From assembly GCF_008039575.1 (NCBI RefSeq), contig NZ_VDUY01000003.1, positions 537,218 through 601,217 on the forward strand: DNA of 64,000 nt, given 5' to 3'. The position numbers were made by a program, and so were the translations under genes. Shown piece by piece: positions 36,705 through 45,393 of the stretch. Each line of letters opens with the position of its first letter. Within the stretch, counting starts at the first letter, position 1. This stretch comes from Zeimonas arvi (GTDB lineage: Bacteria; Pseudomonadota; Gammaproteobacteria; Burkholderiales; Burkholderiaceae_E). The notes below the pieces were generated by a model. The model did no database searches. It was not told where the DNA came from and worked only from the letters and a program-made list of their open reading frames with translations.

Positions 36705-36791
36705 AAAAAAAAGCCCGAACGCTCGGCTCGGGCTTAATCCACCAAAGGAGGAGGGTGGAGGAGACATCGGGGGTCGCCGTGGGCGACCGAT
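36705..36791 (-). ncRNA. Candidate small RNA with anti-Shine-Dalgarno loop (copy 1)
   Basis: The minus strand would give a transcript of about 87 bases with three stem-loops. The first is a 5' hairpin GGTCGCC-CAC-GGCGACC. The second is a middle hairpin TCCACC-CTCCTCCTTT-GGTGGA (36738-36759), whose loop is complementary to ribosome-binding sites. The third is a terminator hairpin AAGCCCGA/TCGGGCTT followed by a run of eight T (36705-36712, partly in the stem). A promoter with ideal spacing lies just upstream. There is no open frame with a ribosome-binding site. A related element occurs at 62.1 kb. I cannot assign a known RNA family, so the class is inferred from structure. Confidence 0.7.
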
Positions 36792-36797
36792 GAGTGA

Positions 36798-36826
36798 ACT
36801 ATAGAGCAGCCGATGCTGCAACGCAA
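36798..36826 (-). promoter_or_regulatory. Sigma-70 promoter of candidate small RNA 1
   Basis: On the minus strand TTGCGT (36821-36826) and TATAGT (36798-36803) are exactly 17 bases apart. Initiation would fall near 36791-36795, just before the first stem-loop. Confidence 0.65.
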
Positions 36827-37086
36827 GAGAAAATGTTGCATTGCCGCAATTCAGCCCAGAGAGCAGGACAAAGCAAGCACTTGAAAAATATCCAGAAAAA
36901 TCAATAGCTTGAACGAGCGGATTCAGGCCATACACCGAATTCGATACGCATTTTCCACAATACGACAGTTCGATTCGCTCATGGAAAACGAAATCCGCCG
37001 CGGATGTTGCACAGCAAAATCGGAACACCGCCCTCCCCGGCCTTAGAATCCCAGCTCCGCGAACCCGCCCACCAGGAGCCCTGAGC
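36827..37086. other. AT-richer intergenic region upstream of the OsmC gene
   Basis: This stretch is clearly less GC-rich than the surrounding genes and has no open frame of note. It holds a small palindrome ATTGC-C-GCAAT near 36840-36850 and several A-rich tracts. It presumably contains the promoter of the OsmC-family gene, but I cannot choose among several weak -35/-10 candidates. Confidence 0.4.
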
Positions 37087-37509
37087 ATGGATTGCACGGT
37101 CAGATGGACCGGCCCGAGCGGCATGACCTTCGTTGCCGAGACCGGCAGCGGCCACGCAGTGGTGATCGACGGCGCGCCCGAGGGCGGCGGCCGCAACCTC
37201 GGGCCGCGCCCGATGGAGCTGGTGCTGGCGGGCACCGGCGGCTGCACCGCCTACGACGTGGTGCTGATCCTGCGCAAGAGCGGCCAGGACATCCGGGGCT
37301 GCGACGTGCAGTTGCGCTCGGAGCGCGCCGACACCGACCCCAAGGTGTTCACCCGGATCCACTTCCACTTCGTGGTGCGCGGCCGCAACCTGAAGCCCAA
37401 CCTGGTCGAGCGGGCCATCAAGCTTTCGCACGACAAGTACTGCTCGGCCACCGCCATGATCGCCAGGACCGCGGAGATCACGATCGACTGGGAAATCGTC
37501 GAGGACTGA
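37087..37509 (+). CDS. OsmC family protein
   Basis: A protein of 140 residues of the OsmC/Ohr superfamily, YhfA-like branch. It contains AVVIDGAPEGGGRNLGPRPMELVL, the first cysteine in GTGGCTAYDVVLIL and the second in SHDKYCSATAMIAR. The two cysteines form the peroxidatic pair in Ohr/OsmC enzymes. The substrate of this branch is not established. It converges on coq7 with 44 bases between stops. Confidence 0.92.
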   Translation: MDCTVRWTGPSGMTFVAETGSGHAVVIDGAPEGGGRNLGPRPMELVLAGTGGCTAYDVVLILRKSGQDIRGCDVQLRSERADTDPKVFTRIHFHFVVRGRNLKPNLVERAIKLSHDKYCSATAMIARTAEITIDWEIVED

Positions 37510-37553
37510 TCGAGCCTGCCAGCCGGGGCGTCGCACCGCCGGCTGCCCATCGC

Positions 37554-38216
37554 TTATATGTAGTGCGCGGTGCCGGTCATCACCTTCGCCGCCAAGCGCA
37601 TCGCGCCCCGGACCGGGACGGGCAACCCGGCGCCGCCCAGCCGCATCGCCTCTTCGGCGTGGCGCACCTCGTCTTCCTTCATCTGGTCGACGATCGCCCG
37701 CGAACGTTTGTCGTCGGCCGGCAGCCGATCCATGTGACCGGCCAGGTGCTCCTCGACCTGCCTTTCGGTCTCGGCCATGAAACCCAGGCTGATCCGATCG
37801 CCGGCGCGGCCGGCCAGCGCGCCCAGCGCGAAAGCGCCCGCGTACCAGAAAGGATTCAGCAAGGAAGGACGCGCCCCGAGTTCGTCGAGCCGCTGGCGGG
37901 TCCAGGCGAGGTGGTCGCCCTCCTCGCCCGCGGCCTGGCGGAACTGCCGCACCAATTGGGGATCGCGGGCGGTGGCTGCCTGCCCTTCGTAGAGCGCCTG
38001 CGCGCACACCTCGCCCACATGGTCCACCCGCATCAAGGCCGCGGAAAGGCGGCGGTCGGCCGGATCGGCCGGGCCGTCGTCGGCGATGGCCGAAGCCGGG
38101 TTCGGCCGGGTGGCGGGAATCGCGTCGGCCAGCGTGGCCAGGGCCCGCCCCAGCCCGGCGAGCGAGCGGTCCAGCGCGGATTCGCGGCGAAAGCCGGTCG
38201 ATGCGTTCGCGGTCAT
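37554..38216 (-). CDS. coq7: 3-demethoxyubiquinol 3-hydroxylase Coq7
   Basis: A diiron protein of 220 residues. The metal-ligand motifs are [44 protein letters not shown] and [10 protein letters not shown], spaced as in ferritin-like Coq7. It hydroxylates demethoxyubiquinol in ubiquinone synthesis and needs oxygen, so the organism is capable of aerobic growth. I chose the ATG at 38216 ([11 protein letters not shown]) over a longer frame because the extra residues do not resemble the family. Confidence 0.94.
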   Translation of the reverse strand: MTANASTGFRRESALDRSLAGLGRALATLADAIPATRPNPASAIADDGPADPADRRLSAALMRVDHVGEVCAQALYEGQAATARDPQLVRQFRQAAGEEGDHLAWTRQRLDELGARPSLLNPFWYAGAFALGALAGRAGDRISLGFMAETERQVEEHLAGHMDRLPADDKRSRAIVDQMKEDEVRHAEEAMRLGGAGLPVPVRGAMRLAAKVMTGTAHYI

Positions 38217-38383
38217 GACAGCCCCGATGTGTTGCGCAGTAGCGACATCATACCGCCGACCGCCCAGGCGGCGCATCGAACGGAAGGACTCGGTCACCGG
38301 ATTGAAATGTGCCGAACATAAGTTGGAGCTCCGACTTGGCCATCGATTGCCGGGTCTCGTTTCCTTTCCTCCAGGAGCTCCAG

Positions 38384-39433
38384 ATGAAGAAATCCCTCCT
38401 CGCGCTGGCCGTCCTCGGCGCTTTCGCCGGCACCGTTTCGGCGCAGACCAACGTGACCTTGTACGGCATCGCCGATGTCGGCATCGGCATGGCCGACATC
38501 GACCAGCCGGGCTCCGACAACACGGTGAACGTGTTCTCCGGCGTGCAGTCGAGCAGCCGCTTCGGCGTGCGCGGCTCCGAAGACCTGGGCGGCGGCCTGA
38601 AGGCCACCTTCAACATCGAGACCGGCGTGAACTGGGACACCGGCGCCGCCAGCAGCAACTCGCAGTTCTGGGGCCGCCGCGCGGTCGTGGGCCTGGCCGG
38701 CGGCTTCGGCGAAGTGCGCCTGGGCCGCGACTACACGCCGGGCTATTCGGCGATCGGCACCACCGACGTGATGGGCCTGGGCCTGTTCGGCAACTGGCTC
38801 GACTTCGGCAGCAACGGCGGCATCACCAGCCGCGCCAGCAACGGCCTGCACTACACCAGCCCGAACTGGGGCGGCTTCACGCTGCGCGCGATGTACGCGT
38901 CCGGCGAGGCCGACGGCGTGGCCGCGCCCAAGGGCGACGGCGACATGGTCGGCCTGTCCGGCGTCTACTCGGGCGGCCCGCTGACCGTGCAGGCCTACTA
39001 CCAGACCAGCGAGTTCGACAACGGCGCCGGCGGCACCGCCAACGCCGACGAATACGGCATCGGCGCGCAGTACCGGTTCGGGGCCTTCCGCGTGGCGCTC
39101 AACTACGGGATGGCCGACGCCGAGGTGCCGGCCGGCGGCAGCATCGAGCACGAGGCCCTCGGCCTGGGCCTGGGCATGAAGCTCGGCGAGGGCGAGGTGC
39201 TGTTCAACTACATCCAGCAGGAAGTCGACCTGGCCGGGAGCCCCGAGGCCAAGTCCTTCGGCATCGCCTACGTGCACCCGCTGTCCAGGCGCACCAACCT
39301 GTACGCCACCTACGGCCAGATGAAGAACGAGAACGGCGCCGACTTCGCGTTGCGCGCAGCCGGCTTCGGCGTGGGCGGCGCGGCGAATACCGACTCGCAG
39401 GCCTTCGCGGTCGGCATCCGGCACCGGTTCTGA
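38384..39433 (+). CDS. Burkholderia-type porin (first of a tandem pair)
   Basis: An outer-membrane porin of 349 residues. A signal peptide [20 protein letters not shown] precedes [15 protein letters not shown]. The alternating beta-strand body includes [38 protein letters not shown] and the hallmark terminal strand ending in phenylalanine (AVGIRHRF). AGGAG lies before the ATG at 38384. It forms a passive trimeric pore; the sequence does not show specificity. Its codons are mostly G/C-ending, unlike the second porin. The tandem pair is probably a duplication. Confidence 0.95.
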   Translation: MKKSLLALAVLGAFAGTVSAQTNVTLYGIADVGIGMADIDQPGSDNTVNVFSGVQSSSRFGVRGSEDLGGGLKATFNIETGVNWDTGAASSNSQFWGRRAVVGLAGGFGEVRLGRDYTPGYSAIGTTDVMGLGLFGNWLDFGSNGGITSRASNGLHYTSPNWGGFTLRAMYASGEADGVAAPKGDGDMVGLSGVYSGGPLTVQAYYQTSEFDNGAGGTANADEYGIGAQYRFGAFRVALNYGMADAEVPAGGSIEHEALGLGLGMKLGEGEVLFNYIQQEVDLAGSPEAKSFGIAYVHPLSRRTNLYATYGQMKNENGADFALRAAGFGVGGAANTDSQAFAVGIRHRF

Positions 39434-39544
39434 TCGGCCGGCCCCACGCCACGTCTCCACCGCACCACCCGACCGGGGCCCCGGCTTTTGTTGCACCCCC
39501 GCAACGGATTCGCACGAATCCTGCCGCCCGCGGCCCCGGTTTCT

Positions 39545-39572
39545 TTGCCTGCCCGGGGAATTTGGCGAGAAT
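39545..39572 (+). promoter_or_regulatory. Possible sigma-70 promoter of the second porin
   Basis: TTGCCT (39545-39550) and GAGAAT (39567-39572) lie 16 bases apart, about 100 bases before the start codon. The match is moderate. The intergenic space of 235 bases and the different codon usage of the two porins favour separate control. Confidence 0.4.
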
Positions 39573-39668
39573 AGATTCCAACTTCTGTCCGGGGTTGGCC
39601 TTTGGCCTGTCCGGGGGGGTGCGGCGGCGTGGAGGCCGTCGATTTCCAGAAACCTAGGAGATTGATCA

Positions 39669-40691
39669 ATGAAGAAATCCCTGCTTGCGCTGGCCGTGCT
39701 GGGCGCATTTGCCGGTGCTGCCGCTGCGCAGACCAACGTCACGCTGTACGGTATCGCCGACGCCGGTATCGGTATGCAAGATTCCGACGCGCCGACCGAT
39801 TCCGCGGTCACCGTGTTCTCGGGCGTCCAGTCGACCAGCCGCTTCGGCGTGCGTGGTTCGGAGGACCTGGGCGGCGGCCTGAAGGCCACGTTCAACATCG
39901 AAGCCGGCGTGAACTGGGACACCGGTGCCGCCGACGGCGTGTTCTGGCAGCGTCGCGCTGTCGTGGGTCTGGCCAGCAGCTGGGGTGAAGTCCGCCTCGG
40001 CCGCGACTACACCCCGGGCTTCCTTGCGGGTGGTGTCGGTGACGTGATGGGCTATGGCCTGTTCGGCAACTGGCTGACCTTCACCGCCCAGGCTGGCGGC
40101 TACGGTATCACCACCCGTGCCAGCAACGGCCTGCACTACACCGGCTCGTTCGGTGGCGTGACGGTCCGCGCAATGTACGCGGCGGGCGAGGACTACACCG
40201 GCAACAACGTCGGCGACATGTACGGCCTGTCGGGCGTCTACGCCGCCGGCCCGCTGAGCGTTGCCGCCTACTGGCAGCAGACCGACTTCGGCCCGGCCGG
40301 CGACGGCCAGCAGTACGGCATCGGCGGTCAGTACAACTTCGGCATGTTCCGTGTCGGCCTGAACTACGGCGCCGCCGAAATCGACAACCAGCCCGACCAC
40401 ACCGGCTGGGCGATCGGCGCGGGCATGAAGGTCGGTTCGGGCGAGATCCTGGCTCAGTACATCCAGCAGGATCTGGACGTTGCCGGCGGTGCCGATCCGT
40501 CCGCCAAGTCGATCGGTCTGGCCTACGTTCACCCGCTGTCCAAGCGTACCAACCTGTACGCCACCTATGGCCAGCTGAAGAACGAAGACGGCGGCGCGTT
40601 CGGTCTGCGCTACTCGCAGTCGGTGGTCCCGGCTGCCGGCGCGGACGCCGATCCGAAGGCCTTCGCGGTCGGTATCCGCCACATGTTCTAA
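39669..40691 (+). CDS. Burkholderia-type porin (second of a tandem pair)
   Basis: A porin of 340 residues with signal peptide [20 protein letters not shown] and the same architecture as the first copy: [52 protein letters not shown], terminal [14 protein letters not shown] lies upstream of the ATG. It uses many GGT, CGT and GTT codons, a pattern typical of very highly expressed genes, whereas the first copy does not. A near-perfect terminator follows. It is probably the major porin of the two under standard conditions; this is inferred from codon use and terminator strength. Confidence 0.95.
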   Translation: MKKSLLALAVLGAFAGAAAAQTNVTLYGIADAGIGMQDSDAPTDSAVTVFSGVQSTSRFGVRGSEDLGGGLKATFNIEAGVNWDTGAADGVFWQRRAVVGLASSWGEVRLGRDYTPGFLAGGVGDVMGYGLFGNWLTFTAQAGGYGITTRASNGLHYTGSFGGVTVRAMYAAGEDYTGNNVGDMYGLSGVYAAGPLSVAAYWQQTDFGPAGDGQQYGIGGQYNFGMFRVGLNYGAAEIDNQPDHTGWAIGAGMKVGSGEILAQYIQQDLDVAGGADPSAKSIGLAYVHPLSKRTNLYATYGQLKNEDGGAFGLRYSQSVVPAAGADADPKAFAVGIRHMF

Positions 40692-40750
40692 GTCGAAGCC
40701 GGCTTCGGCCGGTTGCCACCGCCTCCGGGCGGTGGTCGACGCAGGACAGG

Positions 40751-40779
40751 AGCGCCGGGGAAACCCGGCGCTTTTTTTT
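40751..40779 (+). terminator. Rho-independent terminator of the second porin
   Basis: A nine-base perfect stem AGCGCCGGG/CCCGGCGCT with a GAAA tetraloop is followed by eight T residues. It lies 60 bases after the stop codon. Confidence 0.95.
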
Positions 40780-40839
40780 CGCCTGTCCGATTCTGAGAAA
40801 ATCGAAGGTTCTCCTCCATACCAAAAAGGAAGCCCTCGA

Positions 40840-41838
40840 ATGACCTCGTCCATTTCCCGTCGCCGCTTCACGCTGGGCGCCGCCGCCGCGACCGGCGCCG
40901 CAGTACTGCCGGCGCCGCTGCCCGCCTTCGCCCAGCAGGACTATCCCAACAAGGCGATCCGCTTCGTCGTGCCCTTCCCGGCCGGCGGCACCACCGACAT
41001 CGTGGGCCGCGTGGTGGCCGCCGAGCTGAACAAGGCCTGGAACGTTCCGGCGGTGGTCGACAACCGCGCGGGCGCAGGCGGCAACATCGGCTCGGAACTG
41101 GTCGCCAAGGCGGCGCCGGACGGCTACACGCTGCTGGTGTGCACCGTGGGCACGCACGGCATCAACACTTCGCTGTACAGCAAGATGTCCTTCGATCCGG
41201 TGAAGGACTTCGCGCCGGTAACGCTGGCCGCCGAGGTGCCCAACGTGGTCGTGGTCCACCCGTCGGTGAAGGCGAACACCATCAAGGAACTGATCGCGCT
41301 GCTCAAGGCCAACCCGGGCAAGATGAACTACGCCTCGTCGGGCAACGGCACCTCGATCCACCTATCGGCGGAGCTGTTCAAGTCGATGACCGGCACCTTC
41401 ATGACCCACATCCCCTATCGCGGCAGCGCGCCTGCGGTGGCGGACCTGCTGGCCGGCCAGGTCGAGCTGATGTTCGACAACCTGCCCTCGGCCATGCCTC
41501 ACATCCGCTCGGGCAAGCTGCGCGCCCTGGCGGTGACCAGCGCCAAGCGCGCGCCCGCGCTGCCCGACGTGCCCACGATCGCCGAGGCCGGCGTGCCGGG
41601 CTACGAGGCCAGCTCCTGGTTCGGCATCGTGGCGCCGGCCGGCACGCCCAGGCCCATCGTGGACAAGCTGCAGCAGCAGATCGCGAAGTCGTTGGCCCAG
41701 CCCGACGTGCGCGAGAAGCTGCTCGGCCAGGGCGCGAACCCGGTGGGCAACATGCCCGAGGAGTTCGCCAAGTACATCCAGGCCGAGATCGCCAAGTGGG
41801 CCAAGGTCGTGAAAGCCTCGGGCGCCAAGGTCGACTGA
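40840..41838 (+). CDS. Bug/TctC-family tripartite tricarboxylate transporter substrate-binding protein
   Basis: A periplasmic protein of 332 residues. The leader has a twin-arginine motif (SRRRFTLG) followed by Ala-rich sequence ending in PAFAQ. The mature part has the Bug motifs [76 protein letters not shown] and the segment [15 protein letters not shown] lies upstream of the ATG at 40840. Such proteins capture small organic acids; no TctA/TctB membrane genes are nearby, as is common for the many orphan Bug genes of Burkholderiales. Confidence 0.95.
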   Translation: MTSSISRRRFTLGAAAATGAAVLPAPLPAFAQQDYPNKAIRFVVPFPAGGTTDIVGRVVAAELNKAWNVPAVVDNRAGAGGNIGSELVAKAAPDGYTLLVCTVGTHGINTSLYSKMSFDPVKDFAPVTLAAEVPNVVVVHPSVKANTIKELIALLKANPGKMNYASSGNGTSIHLSAELFKSMTGTFMTHIPYRGSAPAVADLLAGQVELMFDNLPSAMPHIRSGKLRALAVTSAKRAPALPDVPTIAEAGVPGYEASSWFGIVAPAGTPRPIVDKLQQQIAKSLAQPDVREKLLGQGANPVGNMPEEFAKYIQAEIAKWAKVVKASGAKVD

Positions 41839-41879
41839 CGACGCGTGAACAAATGTGCTGCGCGGCTCGATCTCGCGCC

Positions 41880-42779
41880 ATGACACCACGCGCACTGAGC
41901 GCGGCGCTCATGCTGCTGGCAAGCGCCGGCGGCTGCGCCACCCTCGACACCTGGCAGCGGGAGACCATCTTCCAGGTGGGGCAGGCGCAGACCCGCTGGT
42001 ACAGCGAGGCGCCGGAGGGCACCGAGCGCTTCGATATCGTGCTGGCCAACGGCGACCGCGTGCACGCCTGGTACCTGCCGGCTCCTGCGACCCCGCATTC
42101 GGCGCCGAACGAGGCGCCGACCGCGCTCTACCTGCACGGCTCGCGCTGGAACCTGCACAACAGCGTGTTCCGCCTGCGCCGCTGGCACGAGCTCGGCTTC
42201 AACATGCTGGCGATCGACTACCGCGGCTTCGGCGACAGCACGCCGATGCTCCCCTCCGAAGACAGCGCCTTCGAAGACGTGCTGGCCGCCTTCGAGGAAT
42301 TGAAGCGCCGGCAACCCGACCCCGCGAAGCGCTTCGTCTACGGTCACAGCCTGGGCGGGGCGCTGGCGATCCGGCTGGCCGCCGAGATCGAGGCGGAGCA
42401 CGCGCTGGCCGGCGTGGTCGTGGAGTCGAGCTTCACCAGCATCGTCGACCTGGCCGCAGGCACCCGATGGGGCTGGCTGCCTGGCCTGCGCTGGCTGGTC
42501 ACGCAGCGCTTCGACTCGCTGGCCCGCATCGAGACGGTGGACGAGCCGCTGCTTTTCATCCACGGCACCGCCGACCGGGTGGTGCCGCACGAAATGAGCG
42601 ACCGGCTGCACGCCGCAGCGAGCGGCGTGCGCGGCGGGCTCAGGGAACTGCTGAAGATCGAGGGCGCCTCGCACTCGGGCGTGAGCCGCGCCGGCGGCGA
42701 GACCTATGGGCAGCGGGTGCGCGGGTTCGTGGAGGCGGCGGGGGAATTAGCAAAGGGCAAGGGCTTGCAGGACGGTTGA
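41880..42779 (+). CDS. Alpha/beta-hydrolase, probable lipoprotein
   Basis: A protein of 299 residues. A short leader with a lipobox-like SAGGC (Cys19) suggests membrane attachment. The hydrolase core has TALYLHGSRWNLHNS, ML AIDYRGFGDS, the nucleophile elbow YGHSLGGALA, an aspartate in FIHGTADRVVP and the histidine in EGASHSG. It resembles bacterial serine hydrolases of the FrsA/YfhR type; the substrate is unknown. An upstream ATG at 41853 is possible. It follows the TctC gene by about 40 bases. Confidence 0.85.
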   Translation: MTPRALSAALMLLASAGGCATLDTWQRETIFQVGQAQTRWYSEAPEGTERFDIVLANGDRVHAWYLPAPATPHSAPNEAPTALYLHGSRWNLHNSVFRLRRWHELGFNMLAIDYRGFGDSTPMLPSEDSAFEDVLAAFEELKRRQPDPAKRFVYGHSLGGALAIRLAAEIEAEHALAGVVVESSFTSIVDLAAGTRWGWLPGLRWLVTQRFDSLARIETVDEPLLFIHGTADRVVPHEMSDRLHAAASGVRGGLRELLKIEGASHSGVSRAGGETYGQRVRGFVEAAGELAKGKGLQDG

Positions 42780-42786
42780 ATTCGTC

Positions 42787-42799
42787 TACCATAACGGTA
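42787..42799. promoter_or_regulatory. Palindrome upstream of vapBC, possible operator
   Basis: TACC-ATAAC-GGTA is a short inverted repeat 58 bases before the antitoxin start. VapB-type antitoxins autoregulate by binding such repeats; the assignment here rests on position only. Confidence 0.35.
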
Positions 42800-42857
42800 A
42801 CCCCCGGCTCCAACACGGCGTTTCTACCCCCGATTCCTGCCACCCGGGCCTCGAACC

Positions 42858-43118
42858 ATGGAAACCGAGCTCTTCATCAAGAAGATTCCTCGCGAGATCA
42901 AGGAGTTGATCGGGCGCGAGGCGCGCAACCATCGGCGCTCGGTGAACCAGGAGGCGATCGTGCTGCTGGAGGAAGCGCTGGCTCAGCGCGCCATGGCGGC
43001 AAGAGGGCAACGCCATGAAGTTCGGGACATTCTCGCGCGCTACGCTGCAGCCACCCGCGAGAGCCCGCGAAGCGCCGACGACATCATCGAATACGACGAG
43101 TCCGGGCTACCGAAATGA
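42858..43118 (+). CDS. vapB: Ribbon-helix-helix antitoxin of the FitA/VapB type
   Basis: A protein of 86 residues. The N-terminal ribbon-helix-helix motif (ELFIKKIPREIKELIGREARNHRRSVNQEAIVLLEEAL) binds operator DNA as a dimer. The C-terminal part (DILARYAAATRESPRSADDIIEYDESGLPK) is the toxin-neutralising segment with a typical acidic end. It overlaps the toxin gene by four bases (ATGA). Unlike the pair at 25.5 kb, this module looks intact. Confidence 0.88.
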   Translation: METELFIKKIPREIKELIGREARNHRRSVNQEAIVLLEEALAQRAMAARGQRHEVRDILARYAAATRESPRSADDIIEYDESGLPK

Positions 43119-43582
43119 CGCCCGTCACGCGCCTGCCGGCGGCAGTCGTGGACACCTCGGCGATCTTCTGCATCTTCGAGCAGGAAGCCTCGGGACCGGC
43201 CTTTCTCGATGCCCTGGAGCGTTGCGACCGCCTCTTGCTGAGCGCGGGAACCCTGGCCGAACTGTCCATTCTCATGATCGCCAGGGCGGGACCCGACGGT
43301 GCCTCGGCGCTCGACGACTTCCTTGCGAATTTCGCAATCGAGGTCGTCCCGGTCGATGAAGCCAGCGTCCGGACGCATTTCCGCGATGGATTCATCCGGT
43401 ACGGCAAGGGAACTGGCCATCCCGCCAGGCTGAACTATGGCGACCTCTTCGCCTACGCGTTGGCGGCCGACCTGAACCTGCCCCTGCTGTTCCAGGGCGG
43501 TGACTTCTCCCGCACCGACATCGTCAACGCAATGGACGCGCTGGGCTTCACGCTCGGCGCCAAGTGCGAAACCAGCCCCTGA
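43115..43582 (+). CDS. vapC: PIN-domain toxin VapC
   Basis: A PIN-fold ribonuclease of 155 residues. The acidic residues lie in AAVVDTSAIFCIFEQE (D13), TLAELSILMIA and LNYGDLFAYALAADLNLPLLFQGGDF, with a final NAMDALGF. It resembles the VapC30 group that targets tRNA. It is paired with the ribbon-helix-helix antitoxin directly upstream. It converges on fadD. The pair probably functions in plasmid- or stress-type addiction, a family inference. Confidence 0.9.
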   Translation: MTPVTRLPAAVVDTSAIFCIFEQEASGPAFLDALERCDRLLLSAGTLAELSILMIARAGPDGASALDDFLANFAIEVVPVDEASVRTHFRDGFIRYGKGTGHPARLNYGDLFAYALAADLNLPLLFQGGDFSRTDIVNAMDALGFTLGAKCETSP

Positions 43583-43659
43583 ACGGCGGGCACCCGGCCT
43601 CTCGACCAGGGCGCCCAACCGACCAGCGCTCGCGCCCGCTCAGGCCGCGTTCCACCCGC

Positions 43660-45393
43660 TCAGGCCGCCTTCTTCAGCGCCTCGTCGCGCAGCTCCCGCC
43701 GCAGGATCTTGCCCACATTGGTCTTCGGCAGCTCGGCCCGGAACTCGACGTGCCTGGGTCGCTTGTAGCCGGTGAGGTTCTCGGCGCAGAACCCGAGCAG
43801 ATCGCGCTCGGTGAGCCCCGGGTCCTTGCGGACCACGAAGATCTTGACCGCCTCGCCGGAGTGCTCGTCGGGGACGCCGACGGCCGCCACCTCGAGCACG
43901 CCCGGGTGGGTGGCCACCACCTCTTCGACCTCGTTCGGGTACACGTTGAAGCCCGAGACCAGGATCATGTCCTTCTTGCGGTCGACGATCTTCACGTAGC
44001 CGCGCTCGTCCATCACCCCGATGTCGCCGGACTTGAAGAAGCCGTCCGCGGTCATGACCTTGGCGGTTTCCTCAGGGCGGTTCCAGTAGCCGGCCATGAC
44101 CTGCGGGCCGCGGATCGCGATCTCGCCGCGCTCGCCGAGCGGGACCAGGTTGCCGTCGTCGTCGAGGATGGCGATCTCGGTCGAGGGCAGCGGCAGGCCG
44201 ATGGTGCCGCTGTACTCGGCAGTGTCGGTGGGGTTGCAGATTGCCGACGGCGAGGTCTCGGACAGGCCGTAGCCCTCGCAGATCGGGCAGCCGGTGACCT
44301 GCAGCCAGCGGTCGGCCACCGCCTTCTGCACCGCCATGCCGCCGCCGTTGGACACGCGCAGGCCCGAGAAGTCGAGCTTGGCGAACTCCTCGTTGTGGGC
44401 CAGCGCGTTGTACAGCGTGTTGACCGCCGGGAACATGTTGATCTTGTAGGGCCGGAGCTCCTTGATCAGCGCCGGCAGGTCGCGCGGATTCACGATCAGG
44501 ATGTTCAGCCCGCCGGTGCGCATGCCCAGCAGGCAGCAGACCGTGAGCGCGAAGATGTGATACAGCGGCAGCGCGCAGACGGTGATCAGCTGCTCGGGCG
44601 GCGCGGGCTTCTTCGGGTCGTGCACCGCCGGCTGCATCCAGGCCTCGGACTGCAGCACGTTGGCGATCACGTTGCGGTGGACCAGCGTGGCGCCCTTGGA
44701 CACCCCGGTGGTGCCGCCGGTGTACTGCAGGAAGGCCGGGTCTTCCTGGCCGATCTGGACCGGCCGCAGCGTCTGGCGCGCCCCCTCGGAGAGCGCCTCG
44801 TTGAAGCGGGTGACGTTCGCGAGCTCGAAGGACGGCACCATCTTCTTGACGTGCCGCACCACGAAGTTGACCACCCCGCCCTTGGGGAAGCCGAGCAGGT
44901 CGCCCATGGAGGCCAGCACCACCTCCTTGACCTGCGTGTGGGAGACGATCTGCTGCAGCGTGTGCGCGAAATTCTCGAGGATGATGATCGCCTTGGCGCC
45001 GGAGTCCTCGAGCTGGTGCTCGAGCTCGCGCGGCGTGTACAGCGGGTTCACGTTGACCACCACCAGCCCGGCGCGCAGGACCCCGGCGATCGCCACCGGG
45101 TACTGCAGCACGTTGGGCATCATGATCGCGACCCGGTCGCCCTTCTGCAGGCCCTTGGACTGCAGGAAGGCCGCGAGCGCCTTCGACTTCTCGTCGACTT
45201 CGCCGAAGCTGATCTCCTTGCCGAGGCCCACGTAGGCCTTGCGGTCGCGGTACTTGGTGAAGGCTTCCTCGATCAGGTGGACCAGCGAGGAGTACTGGGT
45301 CCAGTCGACGTCGTGCGGCACCGCGCTGGGGTAGCTCTTCAGCCAGAAACGCTCGATCCTGGTGTCCATCTCTGTCTTCGTCTCCATTCTCAT
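43660..45393 (-). CDS. fadD: Long-chain fatty-acid-CoA ligase
   Basis: An ANL-superfamily ligase of 577 residues. It contains the P-loop-like YTGGTTGVSKGATLVHRN, the motif GYGLSETSP, the AMP-binding FKSGDIGVMDERGYVKIVDRKKDMILVSGFNVYP (the FadD signature region) and the C-terminal lysine in LPKTNVGKILRREL. It activates fatty acids for beta-oxidation. The ATG at 45393 overlaps the stop of the aminopeptidase gene; a start at 45369 (MDTRIERFWLKSYP) matches homologues better, so the first residues are uncertain. Confidence 0.94.
   Translation of the reverse strand: MRMETKTEMDTRIERFWLKSYPSAVPHDVDWTQYSSLVHLIEEAFTKYRDRKAYVGLGKEISFGEVDEKSKALAAFLQSKGLQKGDRVAIMMPNVLQYPVAIAGVLRAGLVVVNVNPLYTPRELEHQLEDSGAKAIIILENFAHTLQQIVSHTQVKEVVLASMGDLLGFPKGGVVNFVVRHVKKMVPSFELANVTRFNEALSEGARQTLRPVQIGQEDPAFLQYTGGTTGVSKGATLVHRNVIANVLQSEAWMQPAVHDPKKPAPPEQLITVCALPLYHIFALTVCCLLGMRTGGLNILIVNPRDLPALIKELRPYKINMFPAVNTLYNALAHNEEFAKLDFSGLRVSNGGGMAVQKAVADRWLQVTGCPICEGYGLSETSPSAICNPTDTAEYSGTIGLPLPSTEIAILDDDGNLVPLGERGEIAIRGPQVMAGYWNRPEETAKVMTADGFFKSGDIGVMDERGYVKIVDRKKDMILVSGFNVYPNEVEEVVATHPGVLEVAAVGVPDEHSGEAVKIFVVRKDPGLTERDLLGFCAENLTGYKRPRHVEFRAELPKTNVGKILRRELRDEALKKAA

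Noticed and set aside
36711..36759. Reading the copy-1 element as a plus-strand ribosome-binding site and leader
   Set aside because: The plus strand has AAAGGAGGAG but no start codon at suitable spacing that leads into a real frame, and the terminator T run is only on the minus strand.
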